The notes: a model not told the origin generated them from the sequence alone. A DNA stretch of 64,000 nucleotides from Flagellimonas flava (GCF_900129665.1 NZ_FQWL01000002.1:779890-843889), one strand, 5' to 3'. Shown: positions 25,767-35,360, counted from the first letter of the stretch. Numbers and translations: made by a program.

Positions 25767-26960
25767 ATGCCATCTTTGGATAAAAAAACTATTTCAAAAA
25801 TCAATTTGTACTTGGTTGGGGCTGCCCTCGCATCCGTACTCTTCTCCTACTTTGTGAGCTCTCTTTGTATTATAGCAGCTTTGGTGTTAGCGGTCATTTT
25901 TGTGGATAAAAGTAGATTTACGAAAAAACGCCTTGGACTCACCGTTGCCATTGCCTTACCGTTCTTTATTTTTTTGATCTCGGGCCTCTTCTCGGCGTAT
26001 CAGGAAAATGCTGCTTCCATGATTTCCAAAAGACTGCCCCTGTTATTGGTTCCGTTGATTGTGTTGAACCTCGAAGAGATTAAGAAAAAGGACTTGGTTA
26101 ATCTATTGATTCTATTTGGGGTCTCGTGCAATCTGGTAGGAGTCATTGGAATATTCAAGGGGGTGGATTTTTTTCTTAGAACCGGACAATTTTTTGGGTC
26201 TAACTATGTCTTTTATATTTTCAAGGTGCAGCACGTTTATTTGGCAACCTTTATAGTCTTTGTTCTCATTGGCAGTTTTTTCGTTTTTAAGGGGGCCAGT
26301 TTCCGCAAGAAAGGAGTGCTTGTGGTCGTAAATACAATTAACCTATTGGTGTTTCCTTTGCTATCCTCGAAGATATCCCTTATTATATTACTTGTTTTAG
26401 GGTTGTTTTATATCAAAGATTTAAGGAAAAGTTTAGGCCGTAATTTTTTCCTGCTGGTTTTGGGGGCCATCGTCCTATCAATAATGGTATTTGCAGGACC
26501 TTATGCTGGGAGGATCAACCAATTGATGACTTGGAATGAGCCTAGATTGGATATCTGGCCATGTGCTTGGAAATTAATTAGCTCCAATTCGTTTATTGGT
26601 TTTGTTCCTTTGGGCGATTTCCAAGAATCTCTTAATGTCTGCTATTATCAAGGCACAGGCAAATTAGACTTAGAGGGTTTTTCAACACATAATCAATATT
26701 TGGAATTTTGGATTGTTTCAGGCTTTTTAGGGATGTTGGCCTATTTGGTTTCCTTGCTATATCTTTTAAAACATGCGTATGCGGAAAACAGATTACTTCT
26801 TAGGGCGTTTTTAGCACTTTTTTTTCTGTTTGGGTTAACCGAATGTGTTCTGAGCCGTCAATATGGAATAACATTCTATGCCGTGATGGTTTCTTTTTTG
26901 GTTTTTTCAGAAGACCTGGGAGGGAATTTTAGCACTAAAGGACGTACAAAGAAAAATTAG
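25767..26960 (+). CDS. O-antigen ligase family protein
   Basis: 397 residues with about ten to twelve transmembrane helices and the Wzy_C/WaaL-type periplasmic region ending FSTHNQYLEFWIVSGFLGML, in which the His of THNQYLE is the expected ligase residue. It is the second polymerase/ligase-like protein of the locus (the other is at 16989-18182). This one fits a ligase better because of the His motif, though Wzy activity is possible. 47 bp before the initiating transferase gene, same strand. Confidence 0.85.
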   Translation: MPSLDKKTISKINLYLVGAALASVLFSYFVSSLCIIAALVLAVIFVDKSRFTKKRLGLTVAIALPFFIFLISGLFSAYQENAASMISKRLPLLLVPLIVLNLEEIKKKDLVNLLILFGVSCNLVGVIGIFKGVDFFLRTGQFFGSNYVFYIFKVQHVYLATFIVFVLIGSFFVFKGASFRKKGVLVVVNTINLLVFPLLSSKISLIILLVLGLFYIKDLRKSLGRNFFLLVLGAIVLSIMVFAGPYAGRINQLMTWNEPRLDIWPCAWKLISSNSFIGFVPLGDFQESLNVCYYQGTGKLDLEGFSTHNQYLEFWIVSGFLGMLAYLVSLLYLLKHAYAENRLLLRAFLALFFLFGLTECVLSRQYGITFYAVMVSFLVFSEDLGGNFSTKGRTKKN

Positions 26961-27007
26961 TTTCCACCGATTCACTTACTTATTTTTGCCAACAACTGTT
27001 GCCGCAA

Positions 27008-28357
27008 ATGAACCAAAGGAAAAAGGGATATTCGAACACAATAAAGTCTTCATCCTATTTGCTTGATGTTGCCATTATAAATTTGTTGGCCCATTTTTTT
27101 CCGTTACTTTTTCAATACCCACTTTTGTTCCATGGATACATTACCATTGTTTGGATAATTATCGCAGTGAAAACCAGATTTTATGTTTTGCATAGGTTTA
27201 CAAAAGTCACTTACATATTGAAATTGATTTTTCGTCAGTTTATCTTCTTTTTTTTATCGCTGTACGCATTTATCGGGTTTTTTAAACAGCCAAATATCAG
27301 CAGGTTCAATTTAGGCTTGTTTTTCCTCTCGGTTTTCGTATTGGTAGTTGTTTTCAAGTTTATCAATTACTCACTTTTGCTCAAATATCGTTCTAAGGCA
27401 AAAGGAGAACTAAAATACATTGTTGTAATTGGGCTAAACCAAAAAACACAACAGCTTGTAAAAATGTTCAAGCAGCATGGAGAATATGGGTATCATATAA
27501 TGCACATTTTCGATACTAAAAGCCCAAATTTTGGTCTGCAGCAGGTCTTTGATTACGTCGAGGATAAACAGGTAGATGAAATTTTCAGCTCCATCAGAGA
27601 ACTGGATAACAAAGAAATATCCAAAATGGCTAGTTATGCAAACTACAACATGATTAAGCTAAAATTCATCCCTGACAATAAAGATATTTTTACCAAGGAC
27701 CTAAAATTGGATTATTATGAGTATCTGCCTATTCTATCGCTAACCGAGATTCCATTGGAGGATTCGTTCAATAGATTTGGCAAAAGATGTTTTGATATTA
27801 TTTTCTCACTTCTTGTTTCGATATTCCTTCTATCCTGGCTTCTCCCAATAATTGGGATCTTAATAAAGATAGACTCTAAAGGGCCAATTTATTTTAGACA
27901 GAACAGGCCAGGTTTCAATGAAAAGGGGTTTGGATGCTACAAATTCCGCACCATGAAGGTTAACAATACCACAGAAAAGTCTGCAACTAGAAACGACCCA
28001 AGGGTGACAAGACTTGGTGCATTCTTAAGAAGAACAAGCATAGATGAACTCCCACAGTTTGTAAACGTACTTTTTGGACAAATGTCCGTTGTTGGACCCA
28101 GACCTCACTTGTGGAGACAAAATGAGGAGTACAACTCCACGGTTCAAAAATATATGTTGAGACATTACGTAAAGCCGGGAATTACTGGTTTGGCCCAGGC
28201 TAAGGGTTATCGAGGAGAAATTGAGACGGATGAGGACATTATCAATAGGACTCGCTATGATTTCTTCTATATCGAAAATTGGTCAATGCTGTTGGATTTG
28301 AAAATAATTGTACAGACCGTGTTAAATGTCCTAAGAGGAGAGGAAAAAGCATATTGA
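27008..28357 (+). CDS. Polyprenyl-phosphate glycosyl-1-phosphate transferase (WcaJ-type)
   Basis: 449 residues from the ATG at 27008 (a TTG three codons earlier is also in frame). Four N-terminal hydrophobic helices, a CoA-binding-like middle domain (about 135-250), then one helix and the catalytic bacterial sugar transferase domain: [72 protein letters not shown] and [13 protein letters not shown]. It starts repeat-unit synthesis by loading a sugar phosphate (often glucose) on undecaprenyl phosphate. Followed by ugd after 14 bp. Confidence 0.93.
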   Translation: MNQRKKGYSNTIKSSSYLLDVAIINLLAHFFPLLFQYPLLFHGYITIVWIIIAVKTRFYVLHRFTKVTYILKLIFRQFIFFFLSLYAFIGFFKQPNISRFNLGLFFLSVFVLVVVFKFINYSLLLKYRSKAKGELKYIVVIGLNQKTQQLVKMFKQHGEYGYHIMHIFDTKSPNFGLQQVFDYVEDKQVDEIFSSIRELDNKEISKMASYANYNMIKLKFIPDNKDIFTKDLKLDYYEYLPILSLTEIPLEDSFNRFGKRCFDIIFSLLVSIFLLSWLLPIIGILIKIDSKGPIYFRQNRPGFNEKGFGCYKFRTMKVNNTTEKSATRNDPRVTRLGAFLRRTSIDELPQFVNVLFGQMSVVGPRPHLWRQNEEYNSTVQKYMLRHYVKPGITGLAQAKGYRGEIETDEDIINRTRYDFFYIENWSMLLDLKIIVQTVLNVLRGEEKAY

Positions 28358-28371
28358 TTAAAATAAATTAA

Positions 28372-29685
28372 ATGAAAGTAGCTGTTATAGGAACTGGATA
28401 TGTAGGCTTGGTAACGGGGACCTGTTTGGCCGAAACGGGCAATGAAGTAGTCTGTGTAGATATTGATGAGCAAAAGGTGGAAAGCATGAAAAATGGTATG
28501 GTGCCAATTTACGAACCACATTTGGATGTGCTCTTTCATCGCAACATAAAAGCTGGTAGACTCACATTTACCACTTCGTTGGAAGATGGACTGGAACATG
28601 GTGAAATCGTTTTTTTAGCCCTCCCAACACCTGAGGGCGAAGATGGATCGGCCGATTTAAAGTATGTTTTGGGAGTGGCCGATGAAATAGGAAGATTGTT
28701 GAGAGATTACAAAGTAATTGTAGATAAGAGTACTGTGCCAGTAGGAACAGCAGAAAAAGTAAGAAACGTTATCTCAGAGAATACCAACGTGGAATTTGAT
28801 GTGGTCTCCAATCCGGAGTTTCTCAGAGAGGGCTTTGCAGTTGATGACTTTTTAAAGCCAGAGCGAATTGTTGTGGGCTCCACCTCGGAACGTGCCATAA
28901 AACTCATGAAAAAGCTATATAGACCATACGTCCGCTCTGGGAATCCTATTTTGATTATGGACGAAAAATCGGCAGAGCTGACCAAGTATGCGGCCAACTC
29001 CTTCCTGGCGACTAAGATAACCTTTATGAATGAAATTGCTAATTTCTGCGAAAGGGTTGGCGCTGATGTCGACATGGTCAGAAGAGGCATGGGCACTGAT
29101 TCTAGAATAGGCAAGCGTTTTCTTTTCCCCGGAATCGGTTATGGAGGCTCCTGCTTCCCTAAGGATGTAAAGGCATTGCACAAATCGGGTGGGGAATCAA
29201 ACTATGATTTTGCAATTTTGGAAGCAGTGATTAAAGTAAATCAATCACAGAAAACAATTCTGTTACCTAAAATGAAGAACCACTTCAATGGAAGATTGAA
29301 AGGAAAAAAAATTGCCGTGTGGGGATTGGCCTTTAAACCGGAAACAGACGACATACGGGAAGCCCCCGCATTGTATATGATTGAGGAATTGTTGGATGAA
29401 GGAGCTATTGTTCAGGCATATGATCCCGAGGCAATGGATAATGTCCAAAAAGTTTTTGGAGATAGAATTTATTTTGGCAAAAGTATGTATGAGGCGGCTG
29501 AAGATGCCGACGCTCTGCTTATTTGCACAGAGTGGAGCATTTTCAGAACCCCTGACTTTACCAAACTTGAAGGAAAGCTTAAGGGTCCAATTATTTTTGA
29601 TGGCCGTAATTTATATGATACCGAGGATTTGCAAAACCTTGGGTTCACCTATTATTCAATTGGTAGAAAAGATATCGTTTCATGA
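28372..29685 (+). CDS. ugd: UDP-glucose 6-dehydrogenase
   Basis: 437 residues. NAD-binding GTGYVG at residues 7-12, [27 protein letters not shown] and the catalytic Cys261 in [10 protein letters not shown] are all present, with the third UDP-binding domain ([17 protein letters not shown]). It oxidises UDP-glucose to UDP-glucuronate. Its TGA overlaps the start of the next gene (ATGA at 29682-29685), a decarboxylase that uses this product, so the pair acts as a pathway unit. Confidence 0.94.
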   Translation: MKVAVIGTGYVGLVTGTCLAETGNEVVCVDIDEQKVESMKNGMVPIYEPHLDVLFHRNIKAGRLTFTTSLEDGLEHGEIVFLALPTPEGEDGSADLKYVLGVADEIGRLLRDYKVIVDKSTVPVGTAEKVRNVISENTNVEFDVVSNPEFLREGFAVDDFLKPERIVVGSTSERAIKLMKKLYRPYVRSGNPILIMDEKSAELTKYAANSFLATKITFMNEIANFCERVGADVDMVRRGMGTDSRIGKRFLFPGIGYGGSCFPKDVKALHKSGGESNYDFAILEAVIKVNQSQKTILLPKMKNHFNGRLKGKKIAVWGLAFKPETDDIREAPALYMIEELLDEGAIVQAYDPEAMDNVQKVFGDRIYFGKSMYEAAEDADALLICTEWSIFRTPDFTKLEGKLKGPIIFDGRNLYDTEDLQNLGFTYYSIGRKDIVS

Positions 29686-30668
29686 AAAGAATACTAATCA
29701 CAGGAGCAGCTGGCTTCCTTGGATCACATCTTTGTGACCGCTTTATTGCAGAAGGTCACCATGTTATTGGGATGGACAATTTGATTACGGGGGACCTCAA
29801 AAATCTGGAACATCTAATGCAATTGGAACGGTTTGATTTCTATCATCATGATGTCACCAAATTTGTGCACGTTCCTGGAAAGTTGGATTATATTCTTCAT
29901 TTTGCCTCCCCTGCAAGCCCTATCGATTATCTAAAAATCCCTATACAGACACTTAAAGTAGGAGCGTTGGGCACCCATAATTTATTGGGTCTGGCAAAGG
30001 AGAAAAACGCTCGATTTATGATTGCCTCCACCTCTGAGATTTATGGAGACCCTTTGGTTCATCCCCAAACAGAAGAATATTATGGCAATGTAAATACGAT
30101 TGGACCCAGGGGTGTTTATGACGAGGCTAAGCGTTTTCAAGAGTCCATTACCATGGCTTATCACAGGTTCCATGGGCTGGACACAAGAATTGTACGGATT
30201 TTTAATACCTACGGACCAAGAATGAGACTGAATGATGGACGGGTCATCCCGGCATTTATGGGACAAGCTTTGAGGGGAGAAGATCTTACTGTTTTTGGCG
30301 ACGGTTCCCAAACGCGTTCCTTCTGTTATGTGGATGACGAAATAGAAGGAATTTATCGTTTGCTGATGAGTGACTATACGCTTCCCATGAATATTGGTAA
30401 TCCCAACGAGATAACCATTAAGGATTTTGCAGAAGAAATCGTCAAACTTACAGGAACGGATCAGAAAATCATATACAAACCTTTGCCCAAAGATGATCCT
30501 TTGCAAAGGCAACCAGATATTACTAAAGCTAAAGAAATACTAGGGTGGGAACCCAAGGTAGGCAGGGAAGAGGGGATGCGAAAAACCTTTGAATACTTCA
30601 AGACCCTATCAAAGCACGAGTTGCAAAAAACAGAGCATAGGGATTTTAGCGATAGAAACAAAAAGTAG
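29682..30668 (+). CDS. UDP-glucuronate decarboxylase (UDP-xylose synthase)
   Basis: 328 residues, extended SDR: GAAGFLG at 8-14, [19 protein letters not shown] (a UXS hallmark), [20 protein letters not shown] with Tyr146/Lys150, and [21 protein letters not shown]. It decarboxylates UDP-glucuronate to UDP-xylose. Coupled by ATGA overlap to ugd. Together they imply that xylose, or a sugar derived from UDP-xylose, is in the polymer. It ends the polysaccharide locus; purD begins 25 bp later. Confidence 0.93.
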   Translation: MKRILITGAAGFLGSHLCDRFIAEGHHVIGMDNLITGDLKNLEHLMQLERFDFYHHDVTKFVHVPGKLDYILHFASPASPIDYLKIPIQTLKVGALGTHNLLGLAKEKNARFMIASTSEIYGDPLVHPQTEEYYGNVNTIGPRGVYDEAKRFQESITMAYHRFHGLDTRIVRIFNTYGPRMRLNDGRVIPAFMGQALRGEDLTVFGDGSQTRSFCYVDDEIEGIYRLLMSDYTLPMNIGNPNEITIKDFAEEIVKLTGTDQKIIYKPLPKDDPLQRQPDITKAKEILGWEPKVGREEGMRKTFEYFKTLSKHELQKTEHRDFSDRNKK

Positions 30669-30671
30669 TTC

Positions 30672-30679
30672 TATTTTTG
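30672..30679 (+). promoter_or_regulatory. -7 promoter element before purD
   Basis: TATTTTTG matches the Bacteroidota -7 consensus TAnnTTTG and lies 14 bp before the purD ATG. No good TTTG -33 element is seen at the usual distance, so only half of the promoter is supported. Confidence 0.4.
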
Positions 30680-30693
30680 CCAAAATTTAACCC

Positions 30694-31965
30694 ATGAATA
30701 TTCTAGTCCTTGGTTCTGGAGGTCGTGAGCATGCCATTGCACATAAGATTTCCCAAAGTTCAAAAATCAACAAGCTTATCGTAGCACCTGGTAATGCCGG
30801 AACCATGGAAATAGCCACCAATGTTGAGGTGGCCGTCAACGATTTTGAGGGCATAAAGGAGCTTACACTTTCCGAAAAGATCGATCTCGTGGTGGTTGGA
30901 CCAGAAGACCCCTTGGTCAATGGAATCCATGATTTTTTCTTGAACGATTCCGAACTTAAATCCATAGCGGTAATAGGACCCCAAAAAGCTGCAGCCGCTC
31001 TTGAGGGTAGTAAGGAGTTTGCCAAGGAGTTTATGATGCGCCATAATATTCCAACAGCTGCCTATGAAAGTTTTACGGCTGATACGCTGGAGAGCGGTTT
31101 TAAATTCTTGGAAACCCTAAATCCGCCCTATGTGCTTAAAGCGGACGGTTTGGCTGCCGGAAAGGGAGTGTTGATTCTTCAAGATCTGGAAGAGGCGAAA
31201 AAAGAACTCAAGTCCATGCTGGTGGATTCCAAGTTTGGCTCGGCTAGTACAACCGTGGTCATAGAGGAATTCCTAGATGGAATAGAATTGAGCTGTTTTG
31301 TGCTCACAGATGGCTCCAACTACAAGATTCTTCCAACAGCAAAAGACTACAAACGTATTGGCGAAGGCGATACCGGGCTGAATACGGGCGGAATGGGGGC
31401 AATATCTCCAGTTCCTTTTGCAGAGAGGGACTTCTTGGACAAGATAGAGCGACAGATTGTAAAACCTACGGTGGAAGGGCTTAAAAAGGACCAACTGCCT
31501 TATGTCGGCTTTGTCTTCATTGGTCTGATTAAAGTAGGTGATCAACCCAAGGTCATTGAGTATAATGTCCGTATGGGCGATCCAGAAACGGAAGTTGTAA
31601 TGCCCAGAATTAAGACAGATTTAGTGGATGTGCTGCAGGCTATGGCCAATGGGACACTGGACAATGTTGATTTGGAAATTGATGAACGAACCGCTACCAC
31701 CGTAATGGCGGTTTCGGGTGGATATCCCGAGGCTTATGAAAAAGGAAAGGAAATCACTGGGATAGAAAAAGTGAAAGGGTCTTTGGTGTTTCACGCCGGC
31801 ACCAAAAACATAAATGGTAAAGTGGTTACCAACGGGGGAAGGGTCATTGCGATCACCTCTTTTGGTGAAAATTTTAATGAAGCACTTCTTAAGTCCTACC
31901 AAAATATGGAACAACTCCATTTTGATGGGATATATTATCGTAAGGATTTAGGGTTTGACCTGTAA
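30694..31965 (+). CDS. purD: Phosphoribosylamine-glycine ligase (GAR synthetase)
   Basis: 423 residues, the usual length. N-domain MNILVLGSGGREHAIAHKI, ATP-grasp parts KADGLAAGKGV, VVIEEFLDGIELSC, and the PurD signature YNVRMGDPETEVVMPRI followed by the C-terminal domain. Second committed step of purine synthesis (5-phosphoribosylamine + glycine + ATP to GAR). It probably has its own promoter and is not functionally tied to the polysaccharide locus. Confidence 0.97.
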   Translation: MNILVLGSGGREHAIAHKISQSSKINKLIVAPGNAGTMEIATNVEVAVNDFEGIKELTLSEKIDLVVVGPEDPLVNGIHDFFLNDSELKSIAVIGPQKAAAALEGSKEFAKEFMMRHNIPTAAYESFTADTLESGFKFLETLNPPYVLKADGLAAGKGVLILQDLEEAKKELKSMLVDSKFGSASTTVVIEEFLDGIELSCFVLTDGSNYKILPTAKDYKRIGEGDTGLNTGGMGAISPVPFAERDFLDKIERQIVKPTVEGLKKDQLPYVGFVFIGLIKVGDQPKVIEYNVRMGDPETEVVMPRIKTDLVDVLQAMANGTLDNVDLEIDERTATTVMAVSGGYPEAYEKGKEITGIEKVKGSLVFHAGTKNINGKVVTNGGRVIAITSFGENFNEALLKSYQNMEQLHFDGIYYRKDLGFDL

Positions 31966-32003
31966 TCAAACCGTATCAAAAAGAAATCAAATAGGGAATT
32001 GGC

Positions 32004-32225
32004 TTATAGATAGGAGTGTGAAGAAATGCTCTTATCCTCCTCACCATTGTCGTTGAAAATCTTAAGCTCTTTCATCCAGTATACCATGGCGACAAAACCA
32101 ATAATGGCGAAAACCCAGTTGACCAAATTGGAGGACCACCAGTTTTCCATAAAACGAAAGACATCGTAAGGCGCAAAAAGGTAGTTTACAAATAAGTCCT
32201 CAATACCGTAAAAAAACTTGCTCAT
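32004..32225 (-). CDS. Small membrane protein, DUF6341-like
   Basis: 73 residues from the ATG at 32225 (MSKFFYGIEDLFVNYLFAPYD). One transmembrane helix at about residues 34-51 (VNWVFAIIGFVAMVYWM), with an acidic C-terminal tail. I recall this family (DUF6341) as conserved in Flavobacteriaceae beside purD and DUF6427, as here; the number is from memory. Function unknown. A longer reading from 32288 would overlap the divergent gene and is unlikely. Confidence 0.7.
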   Translation of the reverse strand: MSKFFYGIEDLFVNYLFAPYDVFRFMENWWSSNLVNWVFAIIGFVAMVYWMKELKIFNDNGEEDKSISSHSYL

Positions 32226-32244
32226 GTTGGTTATATTTACTCTG

Positions 32245-32275
32245 CAAAAGTAGTAAAACCCAAAGATGATTTCAA
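32245..32275 (-). promoter_or_regulatory. Bacteroidota-type promoter for the DUF6341-like gene
   Basis: On the minus strand, TTG (32273-32275) is followed after exactly 20 nt by TACTTTTG (32245-32252), matching the TTTG-N19-21-TAnnTTTG pattern with one -33 mismatch. The ATG is 19 nt downstream. The -33 part lies inside the first codons of the divergent DUF6427 gene. Confidence 0.6.
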
Positions 32276-33198
32276 GCTTTTTTGGCAAAACAAAGCCTAT
32301 AAATTACATCGTTCTTTCGGTATTCCTCTTTCTCTTTTATGGATTGTTTTTAATGCTAAACTATAATCTGGAGCCAGATTATGTTTCTTTTCCATTGGAA
32401 ATCTTGGTTTTAGCCGTATTCTCGTTGACTCTTTTTTTGATCAACCAAATTGTAAAGACGGAAAAAGTTACTGAGTTTAGCTCCTATGCCATGCTCTTTT
32501 TTGTACTGCTCTTGCTTGCATTTTCGAAAACCTTGGCAGATAAAAATGCCATATTTACCAATCTTTTTTTGTTGTTGGCGCTCTGGCGCTTGCTTGCCAT
32601 TAGGTCCATTAAAAATGTAAAGCACAAAATTTTTGATGCCTCTTTTTTAATTTGTATAGCTAGCCTATTCTACGATTGGGCATTGCTATTTCTAATTTTG
32701 GTGTTCCTTGTGATCAATGTTTACGATGGTAAAACGGTCAAGAACTGGATGGTGCCCCCGGTAGCCATTCTAGCTGTTTTTGTCCTGACCTTCACTTGCA
32801 CGAAACTTTTGGGTGCGCTGGATTTTTTTCAAAGCCACTACCGGTTCCAATTTGGGTTTTTGACAGATGGGTTCTTTTCAGAAAAAAGCACAACAAAATT
32901 GATTGTTTATAGCCTGTTGGTTGGCTTACTGGCCTCGCTTGTTTTTCTAAAAGTGCGAAAAAAGGGAGGGGGAAAGCTATTGGTGCTTCGCATTGTATTC
33001 TTGGCTTTCGTCTTGGGAGTTGTGCTTAGTTTTCTTAAATCTGCTGACTCTGGTCCAACATTGATAACCATGTTCCCTGCCGCTGTATTTTTCACCAATT
33101 TTCTGGAAGGCATAAAGAAAGAACGCCTAAAAGAAATCACAATCGGACTGTGTATAGCAATTCCTGTTTTGCTTTTTGTGTTGGAGCTAAATCTATAA
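32266..33198 (+). CDS. DUF6427 family integral membrane protein
   Basis: 310 residues starting MISSFFGKTKPINYIVL, a strongly conserved N-terminus of the family I know as DUF6427. About nine hydrophobic helices with short loops; one conserved region is FYDWALLFLILVFLVINVYDGKTVKNW. Topology resembles polytopic envelope or polymerase-type proteins but there is no assigned activity. It precedes the DUF4254 and GT9 genes on the same strand, suggesting a shared lipid-sugar or envelope role (inference). Confidence 0.75.
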   Translation: MISSFFGKTKPINYIVLSVFLFLFYGLFLMLNYNLEPDYVSFPLEILVLAVFSLTLFLINQIVKTEKVTEFSSYAMLFFVLLLLAFSKTLADKNAIFTNLFLLLALWRLLAIRSIKNVKHKIFDASFLICIASLFYDWALLFLILVFLVINVYDGKTVKNWMVPPVAILAVFVLTFTCTKLLGALDFFQSHYRFQFGFLTDGFFSEKSTTKLIVYSLLVGLLASLVFLKVRKKGGGKLLVLRIVFLAFVLGVVLSFLKSADSGPTLITMFPAAVFFTNFLEGIKKERLKEITIGLCIAIPVLLFVLELNL

Positions 33199-33210
33199 GT
33201 GATAAAGCAA

Positions 33211-33218
33211 TATCTTTG
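33211..33218 (+). promoter_or_regulatory. -7 promoter element before the DUF4254 gene
   Basis: TATCTTTG matches TAnnTTTG and lies 17 bp before the preferred ATG at 33236. The -33 element is not evident. Confidence 0.4.
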
Positions 33219-33235
33219 CGGTAAATCAATTGTAC

Positions 33236-33841
33236 ATGTTCAGCGCACTTGCCTTCAAGGTCTTTCAAGAAAGCATTGATACCTATCATATTAAGGATGA
33301 TGTGGACCAAGAATTCACCAACCCCTATGCCAAGGATATGGTGGAGCATCTTTTATACCGAAAAAACTGGATAGATACCGTTCAGTGGCATTATGAGGAT
33401 ATTATTCGGGACCCTGCTATTGAACCCAACGCAGCATTGACGCTCAAAAGAAAAATTGACGCCAGCAATCAGGACAGAACGGATTTGGTGGAATACATCG
33501 ACAGCTATTTCCTTCAAAAATACCAATCGGTTCAAGTGAATGATAGTGCCACGATCAATACGGAGAGCCCGGCTTGGGCCTTAGACCGACTTTCCATTTT
33601 GGCCCTTAAGATTTACCATATGCAGGAGGAAGTGGATCGTACCGATGCTTCCCAGGAACACATTGAAAAGTGCAGCGCCAAGCTTGCCGTGCTGCTCGAA
33701 CAAAAGAAAGACCTTTCTACCGCTATAGATCAACTTTTGACAGATATAGAAACTGGAAACAAGTACATGAAAGTCTACAAACAGATGAAAATGTACAACG
33801 ATGATGAACTAAACCCAGTGCTGCGTGGACAAAAAGGGTAA
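33236..33841 (+). CDS. DUF4254 domain-containing protein
   Basis: 201 residues from the ATG at 33236, chosen over a TTG two codons earlier. All-helical, with YAKDMVEHLLYRKNWIDTVQWHYEDIIRDP near the N-terminus, DRTDLVEYIDSYF and SPAWALDRLSILALKIYHM in the middle, as in DUF4254. No signal peptide. The family is regularly found beside GT9 heptosyltransferase-like genes in Bacteroidota, and here its end overlaps the GT9 start by 17 bp. Function unknown; likely a partner of that transferase. Confidence 0.82.
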   Translation: MFSALAFKVFQESIDTYHIKDDVDQEFTNPYAKDMVEHLLYRKNWIDTVQWHYEDIIRDPAIEPNAALTLKRKIDASNQDRTDLVEYIDSYFLQKYQSVQVNDSATINTESPAWALDRLSILALKIYHMQEEVDRTDASQEHIEKCSAKLAVLLEQKKDLSTAIDQLLTDIETGNKYMKVYKQMKMYNDDELNPVLRGQKG

Positions 33842-34874
33842 ACCCGTCCACATTTTGGTCATCCGGCTTTCGGCCATGGGTGACGTTGCCATGACCATTC
33901 CTGTTTTAGATGCTGTTTTGGAGGCTTATCCAGAAGTGAGATTCACTGTCCTCACCAAAAAGCATTTTGCTCCCATTTTTTCTCAATTGGACAGGGTGTC
34001 GGTACACCCTGCTGAGGTAAAAATCAAACACAAAGGCCTGATCGGGCTATGGCGATTGTACAAAGAACTGTCCAAACTAAAGTTTGATGCCGTCGCCGAC
34101 CTTCACAACGTCCTTCGAAGTCGGATTTTGAAGAAATATTTTGCCCTCGATGGTGTGCCCTTTGTCCAAATTGACAAGGGAAGAAAGGAAAAAAAGGCAT
34201 TGACAAGGCCATCCAACAAAACCTTCCACCAATTAAGGACCACACACCAACGGTATGCGTATGTATTCTCCGAACTGGGCTGCCCGATCAGCTTAGAGGA
34301 TTCAAAATCACTTGTTAGATTGCAACTTTCTAAAAACGTAGTCAAGGCTGTTACTCAAGACGCCAAAAAATGGGTGGGCATAGCGCCATTTGCGGCCCAT
34401 GAGGGAAAGATGTACCCCCTTAAACGCATGCGGGAAGTCATCGAAACCCTAAATAATACCAATAAGTATAAAATATTGCTTTTTGGCGGAGGCGCCAGTG
34501 AGGCAGCGGAATTGAGTGCCATTGAAGCAAGCTATAACAACGTTCAAAATGTGGCGGGGAAACTCAACTTAACAGAGGAGTTGGAACTGATATCCAACCT
34601 GGATGTGATGCTTTCCATGGATAGCGGTAATGGCCATTTGGCGGCGAATTATGGCATTCCGGTGGTAACACTTTGGGGGGTTACCCACCCTTTTGCGGGT
34701 TTTGCGCCATTTGGACAACCCAAGGAAAATGTCCTGGTATCAGACCGAAATAGATTTCCTCTAGTTCCTACATCGGTATATGGAAACAAACTGCCCAAAG
34801 GATATGAATCTGTGATGGAGTCCATTCCATCCCAACAGGTGGTGGATAGGCTTATCAACATCTTGGAGAATTAA
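33825..34874 (+). CDS. Glycosyltransferase family 9 (heptosyltransferase-like)
   Basis: 349 residues from a GTG start. GT9 features: ILVIRLSAMGDVAMTIPVLDAVLEAYP, then FDAVADLHNVLRSRI, WVGIAPFAAHEGKMYPLKRM, ILLFGGGASEAAEL and LDVMLSMDSGNGHLAANYGIPVVTLWGVTHPFAGFAPFG, the donor-site region. Related enzymes add heptose or other sugars to the LPS core. Translationally coupled to DUF4254. A diverged copy of its last 84 bp lies 150 bp downstream (35022-35104). Confidence 0.9.
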   Translation: MDKKGKPVHILVIRLSAMGDVAMTIPVLDAVLEAYPEVRFTVLTKKHFAPIFSQLDRVSVHPAEVKIKHKGLIGLWRLYKELSKLKFDAVADLHNVLRSRILKKYFALDGVPFVQIDKGRKEKKALTRPSNKTFHQLRTTHQRYAYVFSELGCPISLEDSKSLVRLQLSKNVVKAVTQDAKKWVGIAPFAAHEGKMYPLKRMREVIETLNNTNKYKILLFGGGASEAAELSAIEASYNNVQNVAGKLNLTEELELISNLDVMLSMDSGNGHLAANYGIPVVTLWGVTHPFAGFAPFGQPKENVLVSDRNRFPLVPTSVYGNKLPKGYESVMESIPSQQVVDRLINILEN

Positions 34875-34950
34875 GAGGAAAATTTTCGTCAGTTTGAGTG
34901 GCAAATCAAGGATTTGGTGTATCGAAAACAAGAAAATCTCGGGTTTTAAG

Positions 34951-34994
34951 CACTTCTCGATACTAAATTTCAAAGAAATTTAACTCGAAGTGAC
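34951..34994. repeat. Dispersed palindromic (REP-like) element, copy 1
   Basis: CACTTCTCGA ... AAATTTC (34951-34971) pairs with GAAATTT ... CTCGAAGTG (34975-34992), giving a long interrupted hairpin. Similar elements with the TCTCGA / CTCGAA core lie at 50142-50184 and 59621-59646, all in intergenic DNA. This is the type of small interspersed palindrome common in Flavobacteriaceae. Confidence 0.65.
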
Positions 34995-35026
34995 GGATTC
35001 TTCACCAATTCAGGCCACTACCTGCC
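34990..35026. repeat. Imperfect 37-bp direct repeat, copy A
   Basis: Identical at 34 of 37 positions to 35324-35360. The second copy contains the last codons (V-V-A-stop, minus strand) and downstream flank of the TetR gene, so this copy is a duplicated TetR 3' end without its gene. It runs directly into the GT9 fragment at 35022. Confidence 0.8.
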
Positions 35027-35104
35027 AAAGGATACGAATCCGTGATGGAATCCATTCCACCCCTATAGATGGCGGATAAAATCATAAGAATATTTGAGCT
35101 TTAA
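35022..35104 (+). pseudogene. Remnant of a second GT9 gene 3' end
   Basis: This stretch matches the last 84 bp of the GT9 gene (34791-34874). Conceptual peptide KGYESVMESIPPL then a stop, and MADKIIRIFEL in place of VVDRLINILEN, ending TAA. One base is missing after CTGCC and a stop codon has arisen, so it cannot be a functional gene. The divergence suggests an old tandem duplicate or a transferred paralogue of which only the tail survives. Confidence 0.75.
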
Positions 35105-35323
35105 TATCTTCTAGGTTCGACATTAGATTTGAGTACGGCTTCCCGATTTTACAGAAATAGCTGTAAATCGAGCGAAAGTGCGTTTTGCAGTGCAAAAAAG
35201 AGCATGTAGCGATAAGATTTAGCAGCGGTTTTGTGATGCAATCACAAGAATTTCCTTAAAATCGTCTTGATTTTTTGGTTCGTTTTGTATCAAGACAAAA
35301 TGAACAAGAAGATTTTAGGACTA
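35105..35323. repeat. Intergenic segment with three inverted repeats, no gene
   Basis: The rest of the 469-bp gap between GT9 and the TetR gene. It holds CGATTTTACAG/CTGTAAATCG (35144-35170), TTGTGAT/ATCACAA (35231-35247, perfect, 3-nt loop) and GTTCGTTTTGT/ACAAAATGAAC (35278-35305). No open frame of note. The structures look like decayed repeats rather than terminators, though the last one could end either convergent gene. Confidence 0.55.
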
Positions 35324-35360
35324 GTGACGGATTCTTCACTAATTTAGGCCACTACCTGTC
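35324..35360. repeat. Imperfect 37-bp direct repeat, copy B (overlaps TetR gene end)
   Basis: Partner of 34990-35026 (34/37 identical). This copy covers the final codons and the stop of the minus-strand TetR gene and 20 bp downstream, so it is the likely source of copy A. Confidence 0.8.

Noticed and set aside
29982..30512. 176-residue minus-strand frame opposite the UDP-glucuronate decarboxylase
   Set aside because: Antisense shadow of a gene with intact SDR motifs.
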